Positions 24,601 through 31,677 of a stretch of DNA of 31,677 nucleotides are shown here, one piece after another. The stretch is from an uncultured Lentisphaeria bacterium (lineage in GTDB: Bacteria; Verrucomicrobiota; Lentisphaeria; Oligosphaerales; Oligosphaeraceae): positions 1 through 31,677 of the forward strand of contig CAKUJM010000031.1 in NCBI GenBank assembly GCA_934661755.1. Reading direction: 5' to 3'. Within the stretch, counting starts at the first letter, position 1. Every line of letters starts with the position of its first letter. A program made the translations under genes and the position numbers. Below the pieces are notes generated by a model. That model did not search any database. It was not told the DNA's origin and was given only the letters and a program-made list of their open reading frames with translations.

Positions 24601-25469
24601 CCGGCGGTGTCGACCAGCACCCGGCTGTCCAGCCCGCCCTTGCTGTGGGCGATGATGTTGATCTTGGGGGCACGGTAGGAGTTGATCATCTTCCTGACCT
24701 GGCCGTCGAGAAATCTCGCATTGGCCACCGGAGTGTCGCTGAAGCTCACATCCGGCCATTCGCATGGCAGCCCCAGGGAATTCTCGCAATAACGGCGGAT
24801 GGTCTGCATGCTGGCGCTGTTTTCAGTCCAGCCGTGGACCATCATTACGGGGAGGGCGGCCTTGATGGTCAGCGACTGGTAGTACTGGCCCAGAAGCCAG
24901 ATGTTGTAGTCCGGCTTGTTGCCGGTGTCGACGTCGATCATGATGTGGTTTTCCGCCACATCGCCAGCCCATCGCGGCAGATTGAGGTACTCGATCGGAA
25001 TCGAGAATTGCGCCTCCTCCATTTTGCGGTCGGCGCCGGTCAGGCGTTCAATGAAATGGCCGTTGATGTAAAGCTGGTCATATTCGGGGACGACGCCCTT
25101 TACGCCGCTGTCCGTGGTGATGTCGCAATCATAATTTGGCAGCCGGAGGATGGCGTTGGGCTCCATCATCCCGCTCTTGATCTGCTGGGCAATCTGCTTT
25201 TTGTCGCCGTAGTAGCGGTCGATCTTGATGACCGCCTCGTAGATGTTTTCCTTGCCCCAGCATTGATAGACCACGCCCTCGTGGTCGTGAATGAAGTCCA
25301 GGCCGTCGCCGGTGTGCTTCCCCTCCGATTCGTCGTCGGCGCGGGTGGCCGGAAAGCTCTGCGCCTCCAGCTGGCCAAGCTGCGTCGCGCCGGACAGGCC
25401 GGCCAGCGCCGCGCCGGCCGGCAGCATCCATGCCAGCATCCATGACATCGGTTTTCCCAGTGCAAACAT
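21663..25469 (-). CDS. Large secreted lipase/esterase-like alpha/beta hydrolase with C-terminal beta domains
   Basis: The 1268-residue product has a signal peptide (MSWMLAWMLPAGAALAG region, residues 1-30). An alpha/beta-hydrolase domain at about 200-460 follows, with oxyanion segment VMMVHGWTENSA (about residue 210), nucleophile IAHSKGGLDSR (Ser276) and probable catalytic His434 in LDHSAIVNG. Between them lies an Asp-rich DDRNKNGDGIV loop that may bind Ca2+. The elbow is AHSKG rather than GxSxG, as in several true lipases. The rest (about 540-1190) is beta-rich with repeated sandwich-like segments. Near residue 1200 an EF-hand/dockerin-like DSNRDFEVDRGEA is followed by W and an LxxAIDL helix and GPYHYE. 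It would be extracellular or surface-bound. AGAGGA precedes the start. It follows the secreted partner gene by 45 bases. Confidence 0.7.
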   Translation of the reverse strand: MFALGKPMSWMLAWMLPAGAALAGLSGATQLGQLEAQSFPATRADDESEGKHTGDGLDFIHDHEGVVYQCWGKENIYEAVIKIDRYYGDKKQIAQQIKSGMMEPNAILRLPNYDCDITTDSGVKGVVPEYDQLYINGHFIERLTGADRKMEEAQFSIPIEYLNLPRWAGDVAENHIMIDVDTGNKPDYNIWLLGQYYQSLTIKAALPVMMVHGWTENSASMQTIRRYCENSLGLPCEWPDVSFSDTPVANARFLDGQVRKMINSYRAPKINIIAHSKGGLDSRVLVDTAGRGCKFVQNVLQIATPNGGSRLADVVANPRNWAERRLAGIAPSFSPIATADNRALQSLRLESCRLLNERFRNPLAQVHTLIGRMRNRRGSSYYYSGRVCYGHDDTVDDRNKNGDGIVTVASADAIGTMMAASPLRESAAFPKLDHSAIVNGGAPRVMALLNQRLRELPESSELEHEIGHEIPALRGAPSAEDAEGEGMGDDAAEGRGGWIDELVPNYESPEGHASASRDVSYSGIPVEPGKSVCTPIGLIKAGGGEICVFGLPQDAVATLLAPNGDQFVKLTYVPIDALGLEMHVAELPEECPDGIYQLRYDIPASTIGLKYAAEQEHDEDQDGNGSRYFACPVLTNTGTLLELRIEEAGGSLAHKAIVIRARLAGTEGMAMDPPPEFELQLYREGSEGAVDFTAPAAKIAMRPVQDGWYEAQHAPDEDGRYQAYVYMNGTFNGIRQQMHCSLIVTSCDRTAENCGIELGAPEFEIAIDPARRIATALNATISTPVTRPGRYLLTGDLYSPDGRKVTRQTSIIEVGDDDLGVLRKFRLEFKAAPLYKCGEDGCYTLRNLELKYDSGDNAVFATILRDGSQHPTPELNADAFAPQPLQVVRLNRDYMEELSAEEQPAYEYLAVEFDVMVAPGCAGTYNAYATLLDQDRNPICRSLPCQVILKDCIEAGGVQTVKIRFDGTKIREFGADGVYYIRSLFFENHDELSKGIRTTPSTGGPEYRLHGTYKARDFTFSTIPMENTLCRWDNLEIIEQNGRRRRVRLTCHYVPFRRTKETKFHFQTTFPDEITGTTPEELDQWYADPEKMYIALGVYMYDCYMFPPLSARYDSKIDSGITVLTSAAELTGQLTSQLRSIGNRDDVLDLGETITFDLLVQCEDGFDFSKWTPLVTISGHGMYPFVRNYSPLESLAMCHIVDSNRDFEVDRGEAANALGHWRSGLLSNRVFLEAIDLAEEGPYHYESRLNRFLAGRSYSLQSIYRPTP

Positions 25470-25514
25470 GATAGTCTTGTCCTCTTTTTGCGATTTTGAT
25501 CAGGGATGGTTTGC

Positions 25515-26393
25515 CTACTGCTGTTCGTGAAGCCAGCCGCCACGGGTGCTTCCGGCATGGCCGTCCGCCATCCGCCGCCAGGCGGCCTTGTCCCATTGCC
25601 AGATTCCGCCATATTCATCCGCGAGCCGCTGATTGTTGAACCGCCATTTCCTGTCATTGGCGACATGGATCCCATCCAGGGTGGCGCTGCTCTCGCTGGA
25701 CTCGACGCCATAGAAAAGCAGCTGCCGCGTTTCCGGAAAATCCCAGTGGCACCAGAACGGCAGGCCGCTGGAAAGCGCCTCCGCCGGAGTGCGCATCCAA
25801 GTGCCGCCGACACAGTCGGGCAATACCCAGAAATCATCGAAAAAAGCCTTCAGAATCCGGAAATTCTCGCTCTGGTCGGGGGATGACGGCATCGACAACA
25901 GATTCCATCCCGGCTCAATTGCGCAATATAGCCTCGGAAACGGGATGCCATCGGGGGAAGTCCAGTCAATCTGGCTGGAACCGAAGATCAATTCGGTTTC
26001 GTCGGAAGTGAAGATCTCCCCGGATACGCCGGCAGTGGAATGCCAGTTTTCCGACGGGACCTGCATGGCATAGGTCAATTCTCCGTCGCTGACGGCGGGG
26101 CTGCCTTCACCATACCCCCATAGCCAGCGCAACCGCCCGCCATCGTCGTCGGTGGCGATGGTGTGGCCGTTCCATCGTGCCTTCACCAGACGGAATCCCT
26201 GCGGCCAGCTCTCCTCGATGATGAAGGCCTTGGGCAGGGACCCGTCCACGGAGTTGAACGAAACGCGCACCCTGACATTGACTACATGTCCGGGAACGGC
26301 GCTGACACACTCCAGCGCCCGCACGGCCCGCGGCTTCGACCATAGCAGTGGCGCCAGGCCGCACAGCAACATCAGCAACAATCTTCTGATCAT
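25515..26393 (-). CDS. Secreted protein of unknown function, partner of the lipase-like gene
   Basis: I do not recognise this 292-residue protein as a named family. It has a signal peptide (MIRRLLLMLLCGLAPLLW, cleavage about 20-26) and a first beta-rich part with FIIEESWPQGF and GGRLRWLWGYG. That pattern recalls surface-protein domains in which a VEE-LPxGW strand is followed by an IRWLF strand. A second part holds EPGWNLLSMPSSP and GLPFWCHWDF, like the GWNLLSLP-type domain seen in secreted proteins of Verrucomicrobia and Lentisphaerae. The C-terminus is Trp-rich. A good AGAGGAG site precedes the ATG and a plausible promoter lies at 26438-26466. It is first in a two-gene transcription unit with the lipase-like gene. 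Confidence 0.6.
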   Translation of the reverse strand: MIRRLLLMLLCGLAPLLWSKPRAVRALECVSAVPGHVVNVRVRVSFNSVDGSLPKAFIIEESWPQGFRLVKARWNGHTIATDDDGGRLRWLWGYGEGSPAVSDGELTYAMQVPSENWHSTAGVSGEIFTSDETELIFGSSQIDWTSPDGIPFPRLYCAIEPGWNLLSMPSSPDQSENFRILKAFFDDFWVLPDCVGGTWMRTPAEALSSGLPFWCHWDFPETRQLLFYGVESSESSATLDGIHVANDRKWRFNNQRLADEYGGIWQWDKAAWRRMADGHAGSTRGGWLHEQQ

Positions 26394-26437
26394 GGCATTC
26401 TCCTCTCAAGTTGGTGGCTAAATCGGAAACTGCGCAG

Positions 26438-26466
26438 AACATAACGCGTGATGTTGCTATTACCAA
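26438..26466 (-). promoter_or_regulatory. Possible promoter of the secreted-protein/lipase unit
   Basis: On the minus strand TTGGTA (26466-26461), a 17-base spacer and TATGTT (26443-26438), each matching four of six consensus bases, lie about 45 bases before the ATG at 26393. The stretch 26440-26500 is the most AT-rich part of the region. Confidence 0.35.
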
Positions 26467-26548
26467 TTGATTTTCATAAAGTAATGAAGATGGTTACTTT
26501 TGGGGATTTTGGGGATTTTGCCGGATGCCCCCCCAGAAAAAGAAGCCG

Positions 26549-28621
26549 TCAGTTCATCTGCAAATCCAACGCCTGGGTGATGATTGCCATCACATCGTCC
26601 AGCTCAGCGAGGCTTGAGAAGGAGACCTCCACGTCGCCGTTTCCCCAGCGTCCTATTCCTGTGATGTTCCTGCAGATGCCCCTGGGGTCGTTTATCTGGT
26701 CGAATTTCGCATTGATGGCAAGGCGCAGACGCTCCCTCTGTACAGTAATGTCAACAAAGTTCGTGTCGTATTTGTAGGCAATGTAGAGTTTCTTGCACTC
26801 CCGGCGGATGTCGGTGGAAAGGCTGAGTATGCTGGAATTCAAATTGTCAAACAACATCCTCGTGTATTGATTCCACTCATACGACTCCAGTTTGTACTGC
26901 CCGTCTTCCTTCCTGGGCGGACGGTATGGAGCAGTCTGTTCCTCCGTGAGCGTCGGTCTTGGCCAGACCCTGGCTGCCGCGAAGCTGGCGATTTCCTCCG
27001 CACGGGCGTTGATTTCCTTTTCCGTCCATTGGGTGCATTGCAACACAAATGAATTGAGTTTCAGCGCGCTCTGCTTGAAGCCGCCTTCCATCTCCATCTT
27101 CTCGGAGAACGGTCGGTCGCTCATTTCCGAGTTGTATGCGGTCAAGGTCAGGTTGCCGATGGTATGGAGAAGCCGCGCATGCACGTCCTCCCAGTTCGGG
27201 CCAAGCATCTGCTTCCATTCCAGAGACAGCTTCCTGTTCTCCGGCATGATGTGCTCAATGGTCAGATTCGAGATGTCCACAGGGGATTTCGTGCCATAAT
27301 TCTGGAGGCGGGACAGGACATAATGGCATCCACGGTTGCTCAACTTGTAGATGTTGCGCCCAACAAACGCCTTCCTGAATGTCGCGTCATCGGGGAACTC
27401 CTTGTAGTCCTCGCACAGCAGGAAAAACGCCTTGATGGAATTCAAGTAGTCATCCTGCCTTACCGAGGCATAGAGCCTTGAGAATGTCTTGTTGTGGGAG
27501 TTGGCCGGGATTTCACAGACACGCCGACGGAACACATAACTTTCGGCCATCCGCAGAATCTCCTCGAAGGCAGATTGCGGAATGACTTTCTCCTCAAAGT
27601 CGGCATATACCCTTAGCAGGAACGGATAGGCCACTTCCATCCGCAGGTTGCTTATCTCCTTGAAAATGCAATCCAAATCCGCATTGCCGCTCTTGGCGTA
27701 AACCATACGGGTATAGAGTTTGGCATAACGGAACAGTTCCTTGCAGAGTTCCTCCGTCTGGAGTTGGCCATCCGTCACCATGCTCTTGAAGGTCTCGTAT
27801 ATCTGGCTCTCCTTGGGAATATCCGACTGGACAATGGTCAGGTAGTCGCGGAAGAAATGGTCCATGTCCTCCCGGGCGTCATAGCGGAACAGATCCTCCA
27901 TTGGCGACCAGTAGTCCTTGTAGATTTTGGCCTGCAATCGCACCGGAAGTCCCATCAGGACAAAGTTGCGAATCAAATCGGACTGCGTCAAATCCACGCC
28001 CGTCGAGTTCAGGCTTTCGAAAATCAGTTGCGGGTCGTCGTGTTCGCGGTCCAAGGTGATGTTCACAATCAGGAGCTTCTTCATCGCGTTGTTGATTTCC
28101 AAGGGCGTAAGTTCCCCGGCTGCAATGCGCTCCATGAAGAAACGGTAGTTCACCAGAAGGCGCGATGCCTGTGGCAGGTCTTCCTTGCCCTTTTCGTCAA
28201 CGATGGCCTTGTAGATTGCCCGGTCCGATTGAATGGGCACGATTTTGTAGCGTTCCTCGTCATCGTGGTATTCATTTACTAGACCTTCTGCGTTCAACTG
28301 ACGAATGTTCACGCTTTTGTCATCGGGATTCGCGGTCAGATAATCGCGCAATGCCATGAGAAGCAGGGACAAAGTGGTCATCCGCTGCTGTCCGTCGATG
28401 ACCATGAAAGTCTGCACGCCAGTCGGCATGGCCGTTTCGGCGATGTTCACGATGGAGCCGACGAAGTGGCTTGGGCGCTTCTTGCGCTCCATTTCAACGA
28501 TGTCCTTCCAAAGGCGTTCGCACTCCTTTTCCCGCCAACTGTAAGGACGCTGGTAGCTCGGAATGACGTACTGTTTCGTCCCGTTGAACAATTCGTAGAT
28601 ATTGCTTTTGCCGACCTGCAT
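26549..28621 (-). CDS. DUF262-DUF1524 (GmrSD/SspE-like) nuclease with DUF5655-like C-terminus
   Basis: The 690-residue protein has an N-terminal DUF262 domain with IPSYQRPYSW (20-29) and the nucleotide-binding-type DGQQR (76-80). A DUF1524 HNH nuclease domain follows with IEHIMPEN (about 453-460) and HTIGNLTLTAYNSEMSDRPFSEK in its second half. The C-terminal about 100 residues (LYIAYKYDTNFVDITVQ, RLRLAINAKFDQINDP) look like DUF5655. DUF262-DUF1524 proteins include GmrSD, which cuts modified phage DNA, and SspE, which depends on host DNA modification. Key residues appear intact. Its ATG shares one base with the hsdR stop, with GGAGGAG in place, so the two are translationally coupled. It most likely adds a second nuclease to a type I restriction locus. 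Confidence 0.85.
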   Translation of the reverse strand: MQVGKSNIYELFNGTKQYVIPSYQRPYSWREKECERLWKDIVEMERKKRPSHFVGSIVNIAETAMPTGVQTFMVIDGQQRMTTLSLLLMALRDYLTANPDDKSVNIRQLNAEGLVNEYHDDEERYKIVPIQSDRAIYKAIVDEKGKEDLPQASRLLVNYRFFMERIAAGELTPLEINNAMKKLLIVNITLDREHDDPQLIFESLNSTGVDLTQSDLIRNFVLMGLPVRLQAKIYKDYWSPMEDLFRYDAREDMDHFFRDYLTIVQSDIPKESQIYETFKSMVTDGQLQTEELCKELFRYAKLYTRMVYAKSGNADLDCIFKEISNLRMEVAYPFLLRVYADFEEKVIPQSAFEEILRMAESYVFRRRVCEIPANSHNKTFSRLYASVRQDDYLNSIKAFFLLCEDYKEFPDDATFRKAFVGRNIYKLSNRGCHYVLSRLQNYGTKSPVDISNLTIEHIMPENRKLSLEWKQMLGPNWEDVHARLLHTIGNLTLTAYNSEMSDRPFSEKMEMEGGFKQSALKLNSFVLQCTQWTEKEINARAEEIASFAAARVWPRPTLTEEQTAPYRPPRKEDGQYKLESYEWNQYTRMLFDNLNSSILSLSTDIRRECKKLYIAYKYDTNFVDITVQRERLRLAINAKFDQINDPRGICRNITGIGRWGNGDVEVSFSSLAELDDVMAIITQALDLQMN

Positions 28622-31600
28622 TACCCAGTCTCCTCCGAAAAATCAGTCCAATTTTCGCATTGACGAATGACCGTCTCCAGCGCTTCTTCCTGCCCTTCGG
28701 GCGGGTACTTGTGGCGTTTCAGGAGGCGTTTGACTAGCCGCCGCATGTTTGCCCTGGCGGATTCCTTCTTCTGCCAGTCGATGGTTTTGTTGCGGCGAAG
28801 CATGTCAGTCAGTTCGCGGGTCATCTCCACCAATTCCTCGTTGGTATAGAAATCCTTCACCGCCTGCGGCTTGGTGATGGCATCGTAGAAGGCAATCTCC
28901 TCCTGCGTCAGCCCGGTCTGTTCCCCCGCCTTCTGTGCGTCCATGATTTCACGGGCGACCTTCAGCAACTCCTCGATGACCTCCTCGTTGGTCAGCATTC
29001 CGTTGAGATAGGCGTGCATTGCCCGCTGGAGCATCTCCGAGAACTTCTCCGACTTCACCACATTGCTTCGGCGATAGACCGAGACCTGTTCGGCAATGAG
29101 CTTCTTGAGCAGCTCGATTGCCAGGTTTTTCTCCTTCATCCGGGCAATCTCCTCCAGGAAGTTCGGGTCAAACAGCGAGAACTCCATCTTGACATCCGCA
29201 AAGAGGTTGATGACGCCCTGGCTCTTGATGCTCTGCTTGAGCAGCTCGTTGATGCGCTCGTTGATTTCCTTGAGCGAAAGTTTCTTTCCATCGCCCGATA
29301 TGCGCGTTACCATCGTACGGACGGCCTCGAAGAAGGCCGCCTCCAGCCGCTGGTCAGGCGGAACAATGCTCCGGCACAGGGACAGCGCCTGTCGCAGCAT
29401 CATGCTCTCCTTGATGAAGTTTTCCTTGCGCTTCTCTTCGTGTACATCGGAAATGAAGTTCACGCCGCCCGTGATGAGACGGGCGCGATCCAGGTCACTT
29501 CCCGTGATGAATCTGGAGTAGTCGAAGCCGTGGAAGAGATTCTGGCATACCTCCAGTTTCTCCTGGAATTTCGGATAGGCGCGTGTGCCGATGTCCATGT
29601 CACCGTAGTTCGCACGGTCGCGTCCCGTATAGTCGAACATGGCCTGCTTCAGCGCCCTCGCAATGCCGACATAATCGACGATGAGACCGCCTTCCTTGTT
29701 CTGGAACACGCGGTTCACCCGCGCGATGGCCTGCATCAGGTTGTGTCCCTCCATCGGCTTGTAGACGTACATCGTGGACAGCGAGGGCACGTCGAAGCCC
29801 GTCAGCCACATATCGACCACGATGGCGATTTTCAGCGGGTCGTCGTTGTCCTTGAAGCGTTTCGCCAACTCCTCCTTGTGGCGTTTGTTGCCGATGATGG
29901 CGCGCCACTGCTCCGGGTCATCATTGGATGAGGTCATGACCACCGCCAGTTTTTCCGTCCAGTTTGGCCGCATCTCCAGCAGTTTATGGTAGATGGAAAG
30001 GGCAATGGGGCGCGAATAGGCCACAATCATCGCCTTGCCTGTCAGTTCATACTGCCGATAGTCCTCGTAGTGGTGGAGGATGTCGGTGCAGAGGGCGTCA
30101 ATGGTTTTGGGAGCGCCCAGAATGCTCTCCATCCTGCCAAGTTCCTTCTTGCTTTTCTCCACTATGTAGGGCTCGGCCTGTTCCGCAACAATGTCGTATT
30201 CGCGGTCGATGTCCTTCAAGACCTCCTCATCAAGATTCAGGTGGATGACGCGGCTTTCGTAGAAGACGGGGCGGGTCGCGCCGTCCTCCACGGCCTGCGT
30301 CATGTCATAGACGTCGATGTAGTCGCCGAAGACCTCGCGGGTGTTGCGGTCACGCAGAGCGATAGGCGTTCCCGTGAAGCCGATGAAGGTCGCGTTTGGG
30401 AGGCTGTCGTGGATGATTTGCGCGATGCCCTTGGTGATTTTTCCCGTCTGGGCATTGACGCGCTCGAAGCCGTACTGCCCGCGATGCGCCTCGTCCGCCA
30501 TGACTACGATGTTGTGGCGATGGGACAGGGCCTCCGAGGATTCTTCGAACTTCTGCATCGTGGTGAAGAGAATGCCGTTGGCCTCGCGGTGGAGCAGTTT
30601 CTGCCGCAAATCCTCACGGCTTCCTGCCTGTTGCGGCTCCTGCCGCAGAAACTCCTGGCACTTGGCGAACTGCCCATAGAGCTGGTTGTCCAGGTCGTTG
30701 CGGTCGGTGATGACCACGATGGTAGGGCTGTGCAGGGCATCCTGGAGCAGCCGGGCGTAGAAGACCATCGACAGTGACTTTCCACTGCCCTGCGTGTGCC
30801 AGAAGACGCCGCCCTTGCCGTCGGTCTCCGTTGCTCTGACGGTGGATTCAATCGCCTTCCGCACGGCGAAATACTGGTGATAGCCCGCGAGAATCTTGGC
30901 ATCGTCGTTCTGTTCGTGCGAGAAGCAGATGAAGTTCTTCACGATGTCCAGCAATCGTTCCTTCGTGAACATCCCCTGGAAGAGCGTGCTCCAGTCGGCG
31001 AACTGGGTGTTCTCGTAGTCGCCGTCCACGGTCTTCCACATCATGAAGCGATCTTCAGGCGAGGTGATTGTCCCCGCCTTGGTCTCCGCCATGTCGCTCA
31101 TCACCAATATCGCATTATAGACAAACATTGACGGGATTTCCTGCATGTAGTTGCGGAACTGGCGGTATGCCTCGGATGTGTCGGTCTCCTCCCGCGAGGG
31201 CGATTTCAATTCTATCATCACCAGCGGCAGACCGTTGACGAAGATGATGCCGTCCGCCCGCTTCTCCGACTTCTCAACAAACGTCCACTGGTTGGAGAGG
31301 ATGAAGGAGTTGCGCCCCGTGTTCCCGTAATCGACCAGCTGCACACGGGTCGCCTTCTCCTCGCCGTCCTCCGAGTAGGAGACATCGATGCCGTTCTGGA
31401 GGTAGTCCATGAAAATGGAGTTGCGGAAGGCCAGCGGACCGTTTTCGATGTTGCGCAGTTTGTAGAGAGCCTCCGTGATGGCCGCCTCGCTGACGTCGGG
31501 ATTGACGCGTCGGATGCTTGCTTCCAGTACAGCCGAATACAATGGATCCTCATAGTCGCGCTCTACGTCGGGACCATAGACATAGTCGTAGTCCAGCTCC

Positions 31601-31650
31601 TGCATCTGCTGGATGATCGCGTTCTCGTAGTTTGATTCTGTATAGGACAT
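28621..31650 (-). CDS. hsdR: Type I restriction-modification enzyme, R subunit
   Basis: HsdR supplies ATP-driven DNA translocation and cleavage in the HsdR2M2S complex. The 1009-residue protein is full length. It has an N-terminal PD-(D/E)xK nuclease (ADGIIFVNG then LVMIELKSP, about 132-150), Walker A TQGSGKS (about 285-291), motif II DEAH (about 383), motif III GFTGTP (about 421) and the second RecA-like domain with WLTGFDVPSL (about 615) and QAIARVNRVF (about 640). A helical C-terminal domain completes it. The ATG at 31650 has CGGAG upstream. hsdM and hsdS are not in the window and should lie beyond the right edge, upstream in the same operon. Base composition is visibly less GC-rich than in the genes to the left, in keeping with horizontal gain. 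Confidence 0.95.
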   Translation of the reverse strand: MSYTESNYENAIIQQMQELDYDYVYGPDVERDYEDPLYSAVLEASIRRVNPDVSEAAITEALYKLRNIENGPLAFRNSIFMDYLQNGIDVSYSEDGEEKATRVQLVDYGNTGRNSFILSNQWTFVEKSEKRADGIIFVNGLPLVMIELKSPSREETDTSEAYRQFRNYMQEIPSMFVYNAILVMSDMAETKAGTITSPEDRFMMWKTVDGDYENTQFADWSTLFQGMFTKERLLDIVKNFICFSHEQNDDAKILAGYHQYFAVRKAIESTVRATETDGKGGVFWHTQGSGKSLSMVFYARLLQDALHSPTIVVITDRNDLDNQLYGQFAKCQEFLRQEPQQAGSREDLRQKLLHREANGILFTTMQKFEESSEALSHRHNIVVMADEAHRGQYGFERVNAQTGKITKGIAQIIHDSLPNATFIGFTGTPIALRDRNTREVFGDYIDVYDMTQAVEDGATRPVFYESRVIHLNLDEEVLKDIDREYDIVAEQAEPYIVEKSKKELGRMESILGAPKTIDALCTDILHHYEDYRQYELTGKAMIVAYSRPIALSIYHKLLEMRPNWTEKLAVVMTSSNDDPEQWRAIIGNKRHKEELAKRFKDNDDPLKIAIVVDMWLTGFDVPSLSTMYVYKPMEGHNLMQAIARVNRVFQNKEGGLIVDYVGIARALKQAMFDYTGRDRANYGDMDIGTRAYPKFQEKLEVCQNLFHGFDYSRFITGSDLDRARLITGGVNFISDVHEEKRKENFIKESMMLRQALSLCRSIVPPDQRLEAAFFEAVRTMVTRISGDGKKLSLKEINERINELLKQSIKSQGVINLFADVKMEFSLFDPNFLEEIARMKEKNLAIELLKKLIAEQVSVYRRSNVVKSEKFSEMLQRAMHAYLNGMLTNEEVIEELLKVAREIMDAQKAGEQTGLTQEEIAFYDAITKPQAVKDFYTNEELVEMTRELTDMLRRNKTIDWQKKESARANMRRLVKRLLKRHKYPPEGQEEALETVIRQCENWTDFSEETG

Positions 31651-31677
31651 GGATTGCTCCGCTAAATTGCGATTTAC

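Overview
The window is about 31.7 kb of GC-rich bacterial chromosome. It looks like a member of the PVC superphylum, most likely Lentisphaerota (Victivallales-like); this is inference. The evidence is a partial pseudopilin at the left edge with the FTLIELLVVIAIIAIL-type N-terminus that is amplified in that group, a second-type EF-G close to the spdEFG2 / mitochondrial EFG2 class, lipopolysaccharide-core genes showing a Gram-negative envelope, and several large secreted proteins.

Layout. 1-3851 (minus): partial pseudopilin, a Gfo/Idh/MocA oxidoreductase and an EF-G paralogue. 4142-7426 (plus): the translation/replication cluster rplY-pth-rpsF-ssb-rpsR-rplI, closed by a strong terminator at 7585-7631. 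7769-12460 (minus): a tightly packed operon of HIT protein, KDPG aldolase, ExbB, ExbD and a secreted 787-residue TPR protein, with two ATGA overlaps. 12714-15330 (minus): a MATE transporter and a secreted serine hydrolase. A tRNA-Glu(CTC) with its own promoter and terminator sits just upstream of the MATE gene. 15697-21626 (plus): a stand-alone 5'-3' exonuclease, a copper-type P-ATPase, ribB, a WaaG-like glycosyltransferase and a WaaP-like sugar kinase. 21663-26393 (minus): a 1268-residue secreted lipase-like protein and a secreted partner. 26549-31650 (minus): type I restriction subunit HsdR followed, with a one-base stop/start overlap, by a DUF262-DUF1524 (GmrSD/SspE-like) nuclease. This last block is visibly less GC-rich and reads as an acquired defence island whose hsdM/hsdS would lie beyond the right edge.

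The least explained structure is a family of short intergenic elements of about 120 bp. They carry imperfect terminal inverted repeats (consensus TGAATCCRTGG) and, in three copies, a shared core (cggtcacggacttccggcacgc). Full or partial copies occur near 1486-1607, 7433-7558, 7671-7780, 12499-12553, 15571-15600, 16643-16711 and 18950-19050. Most lie against gene 3' ends; one supplies the last codons and stop of the TPR gene, and one lies inside the predicted leader RNA of the oxidoreductase gene. I saw none in the lipase or restriction regions.

Other points worth following: a C-terminal beta-clamp-binding-like pentapeptide on the stand-alone 5' nuclease, the coupled HsdR/DUF262 pair, an ExbBD system paired with a TPR protein instead of TonB/TolA, and a MATE gene that begins ten bases after a tRNA terminator. 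All functional calls rest on motif reading by eye; no database search was run.
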